A DNA stretch of 24,795 nt, taken from JBHHYN01 sp046757565 (lineage in GTDB: Bacteria; Pseudomonadota; Gammaproteobacteria; Eutrophobiales; Eutrophobiaceae). Of this stretch, positions 8,182 to 16,296 are shown piece after piece (position 1 is the stretch's first letter; each line of letters starts with the position of its first letter). Below the pieces are notes generated by a model. That model was not told the DNA's origin. It searched no databases and was given only the letters and a program-made list of their open reading frames with translations. The stretch is from contig JBHHYN010000031.1 of NCBI GenBank assembly GCA_046757565.1, positions 1-24,795 of the forward strand, read 5' to 3'. The position numbers were made by a program, and so were the translations under genes.

Positions 8182-8284
8182 CCGGCCTGCTTAAAAAGAT
8201 TACAGGAAGCTCTGATTGCATCCGGGTTTGCTAACAAAACAAACAGACTAAATTTCAGAATTAAAATCAGGTGGGACGGAAAGC

Positions 8285-9799
8285 ATGTACTACGATTATT
8301 TCGGACTGAAACAGCCGCCGTTCAGGATCACCCCTGATACCAATCTTTTTTTCCCGGGAGGAAACCGGGGGGCAATCCTTGAAGCGCTGGTCTACGCTGT
8401 TGTCAGTGGCGAGGGGATCATCAAGGTTGCGGGAGAGGTTGGCAGCGGCAAAACCATGCTGTGCCGGATGTTACAGGAGGAGTTGCCGGAAACTGTCGAG
8501 ATAGTCTATCTGGCGAATCCCAGTCTGTCGCCGCAGAACATCCTGCATGCCATCGCTTTTGAACTGAAGCTGCCGGTACAATCGAACAGCTCCCGCCTGC
8601 AGGTGATGAATAAACTGCATAACTACCTGTTACAAAAACACAGTTCAGGCCAGCAGGTGGTGGTGTTCGTGGAAGAGGCACAGAGTATGCCCATCGCGAC
8701 CCTGGAAGAGATCAGACTGCTGAGCAACCTGGAGACACAACAGAACAAGCTGTTACAGATTATTCTGTTCGGCCAACCCGAACTGGATCAGATGATCGGG
8801 CAACGTGAAATCCGGCAATTAAAGGAACGAATTACCTATAGCTTTCAATTAAATCCTTTCAAAATTAATGAAATAAAAGATTATCTCAATGCCCGTCTAC
8901 GCGCCTGTGGTTACCGCTCCGTAGAAATCTTCAACAAGAGCGCTGTCAAGGAGATAAAGCGATTTTCCAACGGACTGGTTCGCCGCATCAACATTCTTGC
9001 CGATAAATCCATGCTCGCGGCCTATGCCACCGGCACCAACAGGGTGACGGCAAAACACGTCAGACAGGCGGCGCGGGACAGCGAATTTGTCACCTATCGG
9101 TGGCGCTTCCGGTTCCCGGCATTAATTGCATCCCTGTTTACGTTGGCCGTTGTGTTCACCTATTGGCAGTTGCAGGCTAAATCAATCGGGTCTGTTCCGG
9201 TTGCCAATAACGTGGGCGCCACAGATAAAATTGCCGCTGCAATCCGACACCCGCTACGCGCAGAACGGGCCGGCGAGGCGCCGGAGCAAAAGCGTGAATC
9301 AACGGATAGCTCTTCTCAAGACGAATCGGCAGGGGCTCATAATATGGCCGGGCAAACGGTCATTAAGATCGATAACAAGGCTGATAAGAGGCTAAATGAG
9401 CATGTCCCCGGCGAATCCTCTCAGGAATTGGCCGGGCCTGGTCCCGTCCCGGATGAAGAGGCCGGAACAGCTGTGCTCGCCCTTGATACAGCGCTTACGG
9501 GCAATCGCCCCGTGGAGTCCAGGACGCGGCTGGAAAATCATCAGTCACCGCCGGACCTTATCGAGACGGGCAAACAGAATGGAATCGAGCAACAATTGAT
9601 CGGAATAAACAGCATCTTCGAGTTACAGGCCCTGGGCGATACGCGGCTGACCCGGAAAGAGCAGCTGGTGTTACAGAGACAACTGCGCGACCTGCCGCCC
9701 GAGGCTGCCTACCGGTTCGGTTTGTCTCCTGCAGGAGACAGATGTAAGCTATGTTGGTCCCTCATTTACAGGCCGTTGAGAGATCATGAAAAACTTTAA
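8285..9799 (+). CDS. ExeA/MshM-type AAA ATPase with membrane anchor
   Basis: 504 residues. The N-terminus YYDYFGLKQPPFRITPD is diagnostic of the ExeA/GspA/MshM family. An ATPase domain follows, with Walker A GEVGSGKT at 50-57 and Walker B VVVFVEEAQ at 125-133; one transmembrane helix lies at about 278-296, then a low-complexity charged region, presumably periplasmic. The family drives insertion or positioning of the secretin in the cell wall. MshM itself is about 280 residues; the longer form resembles GspA, but I do not see the usual peptidoglycan-binding domain. First gene of the pilus operon, with a modest ACGGA-type ribosome binding site. The last 25 residues, rich in Cys and Trp, look unlike the rest and start at a perfect DNA palindrome (9723-9740). 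Confidence 0.88.
   Translation: MYYDYFGLKQPPFRITPDTNLFFPGGNRGAILEALVYAVVSGEGIIKVAGEVGSGKTMLCRMLQEELPETVEIVYLANPSLSPQNILHAIAFELKLPVQSNSSRLQVMNKLHNYLLQKHSSGQQVVVFVEEAQSMPIATLEEIRLLSNLETQQNKLLQIILFGQPELDQMIGQREIRQLKERITYSFQLNPFKINEIKDYLNARLRACGYRSVEIFNKSAVKEIKRFSNGLVRRINILADKSMLAAYATGTNRVTAKHVRQAARDSEFVTYRWRFRFPALIASLFTLAVVFTYWQLQAKSIGSVPVANNVGATDKIAAAIRHPLRAERAGEAPEQKRESTDSSSQDESAGAHNMAGQTVIKIDNKADKRLNEHVPGESSQELAGPGPVPDEEAGTAVLALDTALTGNRPVESRTRLENHQSPPDLIETGKQNGIEQQLIGINSIFELQALGDTRLTRKEQLVLQRQLRDLPPEAAYRFGLSPAGDRCKLCWSLIYRPLRDHEKL
9723..9740. repeat. Perfect 18-bp palindrome near the 3' end of the ATPase gene
   Basis: TGTCTCCTGCAGGAGACA reads the same on both strands. It lies inside the coding sequence about 60 bp before the stop. 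It could form a strong hairpin in the mRNA or be a binding site. No T-run follows, so it is not a simple terminator. Confidence 0.9.
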
Positions 9800-9800
9800 C

Positions 9801-9828
9801 TTATAATGAGTTATATTAAGGTTATAAT
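9801..9828 (+). promoter_or_regulatory. Twin TATAAT boxes upstream of the secretin gene
   Basis: TTATAAT occurs at 9801-9807 and 9822-9828, 21 bp apart, in an AT-rich stretch between the ATPase and secretin genes. Both are perfect -10 boxes, but neither has a good -35 at 16-18 bp. A secondary promoter inside the operon is possible; the 116-bp gap here is the largest inside the operon. Confidence 0.3.
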
Positions 9829-9871
9829 ATGTTGGGGAAACTATAGAGGCGATCAGGGAGTGCCTGAGAAG

Positions 9872-9919
9872 ATGAGGAACAACTATTGCCTGGAAAACCA
9901 AACCAAGGGCTGCTTATGA
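9872..9919 (+). CDS. Possible 15-codon leader peptide coupled to the secretin gene
   Basis: An ATG at 9872, preceded by GAGAAG, opens a 15-codon frame (MRNNYCLENQTKGCL) whose TGA stop overlaps the secretin ATG as ATGA. That arrangement is typical of translational coupling. Short frames occur by chance, so this is only a candidate. Confidence 0.25.
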   Translation: MRNNYCLENQTKGCL

Positions 9920-11556
9920 GGAAAATAGTAATTAGTATCTTAATGCTGTGCCTGCCGGGGTGTGCTGAACTACTCCCGGAGCCATTTGAACCTTCGCCTA
10001 CGCATATCAATACCGGTGAGTCTGTCCCTCAGGACGATATCCCGGCCCTGGTGCAGCAGGTGCCTGTCCTGCCGGAACCGGAACCGGTTGCCGATCTGGA
10101 GAAATATACGGTAGTCGTCAATGAAGTGCCGGTGAAAGAGTTGCTTTTCGCCCTGGGCAGAGATGCCAAAATCAACATGGACATCGATCCCCGCATCGAA
10201 GGTGTGGTCACACTCAATGCGGTCGAGCAGACACTACCGCAGCTGCTGGATCGTATCACCAGACAGGTAGATCTGCGTTACGAGTTCAAGCAGGACAATC
10301 TAATCGTTATGCCCGATGATCCCTATTTCAGGACTTACAGTGTAGGCTACCTGAATCTGTCCAGGGAGACGTCCGGGACGGTAACGGTTTCCACCCAGAT
10401 CGCCTCCACCAGTTCCGGTGGCGAGAGTGGCGGTGGTGGCGGTGGCGGGGGGAACACCTCTACAACCTCAATCAGCTCTGAATCCGACCACCATTTTTGG
10501 GAATCCCTGACACACAGCATTAACTCCATCATCAGTGCCGAAGGCCAGGAGTCGGCCGCCACTTCCAATGCACTGGTGGTCAATCCGGAGAGTGGTATCA
10601 TTTCGGTACGCGCCACCGCCAGGCAGCATGAGCAGATCCAGCGGCTTATCGATCAGTCCCTGGAGAGTGTCAACCGCCAGGTCCTGATCCAGGCGACGGT
10701 GGTAGAGGTCGATCTTAGCGATCAGTATCAGGCCGGGATAGACTGGTCGGCGATTAATCTGACCGGCGCCGGTTTTAGCGCCGCATCCAAATTATTGGGC
10801 GCCTCTATTACGGGAGGTCTTCCCACTGTACCACCGTTAACCGGGCCGCCTGTTACGGATTCGGCATTCGTACTGAACTATACCAATCCGGACCCGGGTG
10901 GCGTACAAATCAATGCCGCCATTAGCCTGCTGTCTGAATTCGGTAATACCAAGGTGTTATCGAGCCCGCAGATCATGGTGTTGAATAACCACACGGCCGT
11001 ATTAAAGGTTGTCGAGAACTTTGTCTATTTCGAGGTGGAACAAACGGTTGCGCCGGGCGTGCAGGGTTCGGAACCGGTTCTGTCAACGACAACGACCGCC
11101 CAGACTATCCCGGCGGGCCTGGTGATGACGGTAACGCCACAGATCAGCAGGGATGACAGCGTGACCTTCAAGATAAGACCGACCCTCTCCAGTGTGATCA
11201 GGACCGCGCCTGATCCGAATCCCGCGTTGCTCATTCCAAATCCTGTCCCCGTCGTACGCGTCCGGGAGATGGAATCGATCCTGAAGGTGAACAGCCATCA
11301 GATCGCGGTACTGGGCGGCCTGATGCAGGATACCTATCGTAACAAGGACAAAAAAACCCCGTTTGTGGCGGACTTGCCGTTCATCGGCGATCTGTTCAAG
11401 GCGAGAAGCAGGGAATCCATCAAGACCGAGTTGGTGATCTTTATCCGGCCGGTCGTCATCAAAAATGCCAGTGTCGAGGGGGATCTGAAGGAGTATAAGC
11501 AGTTTCTGCAACCCTCTAACAGCTCTGCGGGCATGTCAAGCAAAGAGGCGCCATAG
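9916..11556 (+). CDS. Type IV pilus/MSHA secretin lipoprotein (MshL/PilQ type)
   Basis: Forms the outer-membrane pore through which the pilus or pseudopilus passes. 546 residues from ATG 9916, which has AAGGG upstream. The start gives a lipoprotein signal, MRKIVISILMLCLPGC, with lipidated Cys16 (lipobox LPGC), so the protein can reach the outer membrane without a separate pilotin. A secretin/TonB short N-domain follows (VPVKELLFALGRDAKINMDI, about 73-92), then a serine/glycine linker with a run of eight glycines near 171-180, then the N1-like and secretin domains: VLIQATVVEVDLSDQYQAGI, VLSSPQIMVLNNHTAVLKV, and the closing KTELVIFIRPVVI. It is followed after 2 bp by the TPR gene. Lipoprotein secretins of this kind are typical of MSHA-type systems. 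Confidence 0.93.
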   Translation: MRKIVISILMLCLPGCAELLPEPFEPSPTHINTGESVPQDDIPALVQQVPVLPEPEPVADLEKYTVVVNEVPVKELLFALGRDAKINMDIDPRIEGVVTLNAVEQTLPQLLDRITRQVDLRYEFKQDNLIVMPDDPYFRTYSVGYLNLSRETSGTVTVSTQIASTSSGGESGGGGGGGGNTSTTSISSESDHHFWESLTHSINSIISAEGQESAATSNALVVNPESGIISVRATARQHEQIQRLIDQSLESVNRQVLIQATVVEVDLSDQYQAGIDWSAINLTGAGFSAASKLLGASITGGLPTVPPLTGPPVTDSAFVLNYTNPDPGGVQINAAISLLSEFGNTKVLSSPQIMVLNNHTAVLKVVENFVYFEVEQTVAPGVQGSEPVLSTTTTAQTIPAGLVMTVTPQISRDDSVTFKIRPTLSSVIRTAPDPNPALLIPNPVPVVRVREMESILKVNSHQIAVLGGLMQDTYRNKDKKTPFVADLPFIGDLFKARSRESIKTELVIFIRPVVIKNASVEGDLKEYKQFLQPSNSSAGMSSKEAP

Positions 11557-11558
11557 AG

Positions 11559-13370
11559 ATGAGCCTGTTGATGGACGCCTTGAAGAAGGCGGAGCAAGAA
11601 AAGAGAGAAGCGGCAAAGCGCTTGAAAACGAGGGCCGGGAGAGATCAGTTTGGCGAGGTGACCGGCGCCAATGAGGAACCCGGAGCAGGTGCTGCAAACG
11701 CTGCGGAAATTACCTCGGAACAGCCAATACAACGTATGGATCCTACCGTGGTGCGCTCCAGGGAAGAGATCTTTGCGGCAACCTCCAGCATAGCGCTGGC
11801 GCCAATGGAAGACGAAGACAAGGAGAAAAAAATGGAACGGGCGGACAGGAACCGGGAAGTTACCGAACAGGATACAACAGATGAAATCCCGATAGACTTG
11901 CCGGTAGATAAGATGGCTGCAGACCGGCATGAAGTGGATGAACTCGACACGACCGGACAGCTTCGAACCGGACAGGAGGCCCTTCCGGAACCGATGGATG
12001 AACCGGAGGCGGCCGAAACTGTCAGCCCACTCGACGAAACTATTCATGGGGCCACTCTGGATAGAGAGATAAGTCCCGATCTTTACCAGGAAACGATCAA
12101 GGGAGAACCTTTCGAAATCCCCAGCATTGAAGGGACCTATGACGAGACCCTGCCTGGTGTGCCAGCTGCCGAACTGGTCAGGGATATTGGAGGTAAACAT
12201 CAACCCACGCCGGTTGCCGCCCAGACTGTATTTACTGCGGCCGGAACCACCGGCACTGGAATTAACTGGGCCATGATTACCGGGGGGATTATGGTTATCG
12301 TCATCGCCCTGGGTATTGTTGTCTATTACTCTATCACGCCGGTAACCAGGGATTTACCATCGCCGCTGGTAGCACGAAGGATCGAACAAATTATTCCGCA
12401 TCAGCTTCCCGCTGATATCTCTGCCGGGAACGTGACCGGGACAACAACTCAACAGCCACTGATGGGCCAGACGCCTGCCAAAACCCAAACTCTCCCTGCA
12501 CACACCGCTGCAGAAGCTTCGGCCGGGCCAGCCAGCGGAGTAGAGGTCGCTGGTGGGGCAAGTGAGGGCGCAGGGATGCCCGCCGTGCAGGCTGAAGAGG
12601 AGGGCGTAGCTGCTCCACCCCGGACGGCAAAGAACGCCCCAGCCGGGACAGGGGAACCTTTACCTGTTGAAACCAACGAAACAGTTGCCGATGCCGGAGG
12701 GCCGGCCGAAGAACGGACTGTGCCCGGGTTGCCGGCATCGATTGAAGTCACCCCGGCACTGATTAAAATCAGCCGCAGCAAGGTTCCCGACGATCGGGGA
12801 AAACTGATCAACGATGCTTATCAGGATTTCCAGAACGGCGATTATGTTGCAGCAAAATCCGCATACCAACAAGCCCTGCAATTATCACCGGACAACCGGG
12901 ATGCCTTGCTCGGGCTGGGTGCTGTTGCGATAAATAATGGTGACATCTTGCAGGCATTCAGGATGTATTCGCGGTTACTGCGTATCGATCCCGAGGACAC
13001 GGTCGCCAGGGCCATCCTCATTAATCTTCAAAACAAATCCGATCTGGTCAACCGGGAGAGCACCATCAAACTGCTGGCGTTCAAGCATCCTAAAGATCCA
13101 TTCCTGCATTTTACTCTCGGCAATGTCTATGCCGCCCAGCAGCGCTGGGCGGAGGCCCAACAGGCATTTTTCGATGCCTATCGATACGACTCGTCCAATC
13201 CGGGCTATGCACTTAACCTGGCTATCAGCCTTGATCATATCGGCCAGACCGATACGGCACTGGATTATTATAATGCAGCGCTGCAACTCACAGAAGAAAA
13301 ACCGGCAAGTTTCAATACAGCCAATGTGATTGCCCGCATTAAAACCCTGTCGACCAACGCGGGTCCCTGA
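11559..13370 (+). CDS. Membrane-anchored TPR protein, MshN-like
   Basis: 603 residues. The N-terminus MSLLMDALKKAEQEKREAA is the cytoplasmic motif common in MshN/GspB-type proteins. A long acidic, proline-rich region (about 30-230) follows, one transmembrane helix (about 236-258, MITGGIMVIVIALGIVVYY), a second disordered Ala/Pro/Gly-rich stretch, and at the C-terminus at least three to four TPR helical pairs (about 415-600; for example DAYQDFQNGDYVAAKSAYQQ and GNVYAAQQRWAEAQQAFFDA). It probably links the inner-membrane machine to the secretin. ATG 11559 follows the secretin stop by 2 bp, and a GAGG lies about 10 bp upstream. MshN in Vibrio is smaller; the acidic linker is unusually long here. 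Confidence 0.82.
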   Translation: MSLLMDALKKAEQEKREAAKRLKTRAGRDQFGEVTGANEEPGAGAANAAEITSEQPIQRMDPTVVRSREEIFAATSSIALAPMEDEDKEKKMERADRNREVTEQDTTDEIPIDLPVDKMAADRHEVDELDTTGQLRTGQEALPEPMDEPEAAETVSPLDETIHGATLDREISPDLYQETIKGEPFEIPSIEGTYDETLPGVPAAELVRDIGGKHQPTPVAAQTVFTAAGTTGTGINWAMITGGIMVIVIALGIVVYYSITPVTRDLPSPLVARRIEQIIPHQLPADISAGNVTGTTTQQPLMGQTPAKTQTLPAHTAAEASAGPASGVEVAGGASEGAGMPAVQAEEEGVAAPPRTAKNAPAGTGEPLPVETNETVADAGGPAEERTVPGLPASIEVTPALIKISRSKVPDDRGKLINDAYQDFQNGDYVAAKSAYQQALQLSPDNRDALLGLGAVAINNGDILQAFRMYSRLLRIDPEDTVARAILINLQNKSDLVNRESTIKLLAFKHPKDPFLHFTLGNVYAAQQRWAEAQQAFFDAYRYDSSNPGYALNLAISLDHIGQTDTALDYYNAALQLTEEKPASFNTANVIARIKTLSTNAGP

Positions 13371-13372
13371 TC

Positions 13373-15085
13373 ATGGTAACCGGCCAACACAAAAAACGCC
13401 TGCGCCTGGGTGAAATGCTGGTTAATAAAGGAGTAGCCACTCCTGATCAGATCGATATCGCTCTGACCGAGCAGAAAAGGAGCAAAGAACACCTGGGCAA
13501 GATCCTGGTGCGGCTCGGTTTCGCAACCGAATCGATAATCAGTGATGTAATTGGTGGCGTTATCGGGCAGGAAAGCGTTAATCTGACACGCGCCATCGCC
13601 GATAGTGAGGCAGTGTCCATGATACCGAAAGAGATGGCGCGGCGATTGAAGGTGCTCCCTCTCAATTACAAGAATAACCTGTTGACTCTGGCGATGGCGG
13701 ACATATTCGATGTGGTGGCGCTGGATCAGATTAGCGCGCACCTGGGCGGGACAACAGAGGTCGTCCCCGTTCTCGCCGGTGAGGCGGAGATCGATAAGTC
13801 TATCGATCAATTTTATGGCTTCGAATTATCGGTGGACGGGATACTGAATGAGATCGAAACCGGGGAAATCGATTACCAGAGCCTGAATGCTGAAACCGGC
13901 GAATACAGTCAACCGGTTGTGCGCCTGGTAGATGCATTGCTGTCGGATGCAATCAAACGCGATGCCTCCGATATCCATTTTGAACCGGAAGAGGGGTTTC
14001 TGCGCTTCCGCTACCGTATCGATGGCGTGCTGCGGCAAATACGAAGCCTGCACAAAAACTACTGGTCGGCAATCGCGGTAAGATTAAAGGTCATGGCGGG
14101 CATGGATATCGCCGAAACACGGGCGCCACAGGACGGGCGTATCTCGTTGTCGCTTTCGGGCCGGCAGGTTGATTTCCGTGTGTCAACGCTGCCGACGGTA
14201 CATGGTGAAAATATTGTATTGCGTATCCTGGACCGGCAAAAGGGCATCGTTTCACTTGAGGAACTGGGGTTGAACAATGATGAACTGTCCTCACTTAAAC
14301 TCATGGTCGCGCGTCCGGAAGGGATTATTCTGGTCACGGGTCCTACCGGCAGTGGCAAAACCACGACACTTTATTCAATCCTGAATTATTTAAATAATGA
14401 ATCCGTGAATATCATGACCCTGGAAGATCCGGTCGAATACCCATCGACCATGATCCGGCAAACATCAGCGAGCGATGCATCGCGTCTTGATTTTGCCAGC
14501 GGTATCAGGTCAATGATGCGGCAGGATCCGGATATTATCCTGGTTGGGGAAATACGCGATGAAGATACCGCCAGCATGGCATTACGCGCCGCCATGACCG
14601 GCCACCAGGTTTTTTCCACTTTGCACACCAACTCCGCGTTGGGGGTGATCCCCCGTCTGCTGGATATTGGCATCAAACCCGACATTCTGGCGGGCAATGT
14701 CATCGGTATTATCGCACAGCGCCTGGTACGGAAATTATGTGAAGCATGTAAGCAACCCCATGAGCTGGGAGACATTGAACGCAACCTGCTGGGATTAAAG
14801 GTTACTGACCGGCAACAGACCATCTACCAGGCTCAAGGCTGCCGGCAGTGCGATAACCTTGGCTATAAAGGACGTATCGCATTGATGGAGGTACTGCGGT
14901 TTAATGCTGACATGGATGAAATGATAGCCCGTCGCGCTTCGACCAATGAACTGATGCGCATGGCCCTGTCCAAGGGGTTCCGCCCACTTGCGGATGCCGG
15001 TGCATCCCGTGTCCTCGAAGGATCAACCAGCCTGGAAGAGATATCACGCGTCGTCGACTTGACCAACCGGCTTAAACATAATTAA
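13373..15085 (+). CDS. Pilus assembly/secretion ATPase, MshE/GspE type
   Basis: Hexameric cytoplasmic ATPase that powers pilus polymerisation. 570 residues. The N-terminal MshEN-type domain (about 9-150) opens with RLRLGEMLVNKG and a second LGKILVRLGF, the duplicated R/L-L-G-x-x-L-V-x-x-G pattern that in MshE binds cyclic di-GMP. The ATPase core has Walker A GPTGSGKT at 323-330, the Asp box MTLEDPVEYP at 348-357, Walker B IILVGEIRDEDTAS at 388-401 and a His box TGHQVFSTLHTNSA. The zinc tetracysteine motif (Cys456, 459, 490, 493) of extension ATPases is intact. ATG 13373 lies 2 bp after the TPR gene; the ribosome binding site is weak, suggesting coupling. A separate PilT-like retraction ATPase is not present. 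Confidence 0.96.
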   Translation: MVTGQHKKRLRLGEMLVNKGVATPDQIDIALTEQKRSKEHLGKILVRLGFATESIISDVIGGVIGQESVNLTRAIADSEAVSMIPKEMARRLKVLPLNYKNNLLTLAMADIFDVVALDQISAHLGGTTEVVPVLAGEAEIDKSIDQFYGFELSVDGILNEIETGEIDYQSLNAETGEYSQPVVRLVDALLSDAIKRDASDIHFEPEEGFLRFRYRIDGVLRQIRSLHKNYWSAIAVRLKVMAGMDIAETRAPQDGRISLSLSGRQVDFRVSTLPTVHGENIVLRILDRQKGIVSLEELGLNNDELSSLKLMVARPEGIILVTGPTGSGKTTTLYSILNYLNNESVNIMTLEDPVEYPSTMIRQTSASDASRLDFASGIRSMMRQDPDIILVGEIRDEDTASMALRAAMTGHQVFSTLHTNSALGVIPRLLDIGIKPDILAGNVIGIIAQRLVRKLCEACKQPHELGDIERNLLGLKVTDRQQTIYQAQGCRQCDNLGYKGRIALMEVLRFNADMDEMIARRASTNELMRMALSKGFRPLADAGASRVLEGSTSLEEISRVVDLTNRLKHN

Positions 15086-15090
15086 CAGCG

Positions 15091-16296
15091 ATGGATTTTT
15101 TCCAATACAAGGCAATTGATCAGAAAGGCCGTATCCATAACGGCCAGGTGGATGCCATCAATATTGCAGATATGGAGATGCGTCTGCAGAAACTGGGCCT
15201 GGACCTGATCAATTTCAGGGAGACAAAATCTCCCAGTCAAAATGTTTCCGCCAGAGGCATCACCCGCAGGGACCTCATTATGTTCTGTATCCACCTGGAG
15301 TTAACGGCACGTGCGGGTGTTCCCGTCCTCGACAGCCTGGGAGATCTTCGGGACAGTACCGATAATCCACGCTTGCGTGATGTCATTTCAGCCATGGGTG
15401 AGTCCATTGAAGGCGGGAAAACCCTGTCCGCTGCAATGAGTGATTTCCCCGGCGTATTCAGTAATGTGTTCGTCAATCTGGTTGCCGCCGGCGAGCAAAC
15501 CGGCGAGATAAGCGTCGTCTTCGCGAAACTGGCCGAGAACCTTAAATGGCAGGATGAGCAGGCGTCCCATACAAAAAAATTAATCATGTACCCTGCCTTT
15601 GTGGGAACGGTGGTAATCGGCGTAATTTTCTTCCTGATGATCTATCTGGTTCCACAATTGTTGAGTTTCGTGAAAACCATGGGACAGGAACTCCCCGCGC
15701 ATACCATGGTATTGATTGCGGTTTCCAACGTGTTCGTAAATTACTGGTACCTGATTATATCCGTTCCCATTGTGTTAATCGTTTTTGTCGTAATCGGCAT
15801 CAGGATCAGTCCTGCTATAAAATACAGATATGATCAATTGCTATTGATGATGCCTGTATTGGGGCCGATCCTGCAAAAAATCATCCTTGCACGCGTGGCC
15901 GGTTTCTTTGCCATGATGTACGCCTCAGGCATCACAATTATCGATTGTATCCGCACCGCCGCCGATATTGCCGGGAACCAGGCAATCAAAAAGGCCATAC
16001 AAGATGTGCAGCAGAAAGTCGCGGACGGCAACACTCTAAGCTGGAGTTTTGCAGAAACAAAGTTGTTCCCGCCGTTGGTATTGAGAATGATCATCGTGGG
16101 CGAGAATACAGGCGCATTGCAGGAGTCGCTTGAGAACATTGCCTATTTTTATACCCGCGACGTCAGGGAGTCAATTGAAAGACTCCAGTCAATGATCGAA
16201 CCTACCATGACCATTGTGCTGGGTTCCATAATCGGCTGGGTCATGTTTTCAATCCTGGGACCAATCTATGACCTCATCAGCAAAATCGACATTTGA
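15091..16296 (+). CDS. Inner-membrane platform protein, MshG/GspF type
   Basis: 401 residues, the standard length. The N-terminus FFQYKAIDQKGRIHNGQVDA is the classic PilC/GspF start. Two GspF cytoplasmic repeats (about 65-190 and 250-380) each precede hydrophobic helices: about 165-195, 207-235 and 370-395. The repeat motif is visible in LELTARAGVPVLDSL and its counterpart FAMMYASGITIIDCI. The protein anchors the assembly ATPase and rotates or lifts pilin subunits. It starts 5 bp after the ATPase gene and its end overlaps the next gene by 29 bp, so the two are probably translationally coupled. Confidence 0.96.
   Translation: MDFFQYKAIDQKGRIHNGQVDAINIADMEMRLQKLGLDLINFRETKSPSQNVSARGITRRDLIMFCIHLELTARAGVPVLDSLGDLRDSTDNPRLRDVISAMGESIEGGKTLSAAMSDFPGVFSNVFVNLVAAGEQTGEISVVFAKLAENLKWQDEQASHTKKLIMYPAFVGTVVIGVIFFLMIYLVPQLLSFVKTMGQELPAHTMVLIAVSNVFVNYWYLIISVPIVLIVFVVIGIRISPAIKYRYDQLLLMMPVLGPILQKIILARVAGFFAMMYASGITIIDCIRTAADIAGNQAIKKAIQDVQQKVADGNTLSWSFAETKLFPPLVLRMIIVGENTGALQESLENIAYFYTRDVRESIERLQSMIEPTMTIVLGSIIGWVMFSILGPIYDLISKIDI

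Noticed and set aside
8212..8232. Possible -24/-12 sigma-54 promoter before the pilus operon (TTTGCT with TTGCAT upstream)
   Set aside because: The -24 GG is missing and spacing is poor. A sigma-54 site would fit the regulator but I cannot support one here.
9741..9799. Frameshift at the 3' end of the MshM-like gene, because the last residues look odd
   Set aside because: No alternative frame gives a recognisable C-terminal domain, so I kept the annotated end.
11334..12203. 289-codon open frame on the minus strand
   Set aside because: It lies antisense to the secretin and TPR genes, whose products are clearly recognisable; its translation has no family features.
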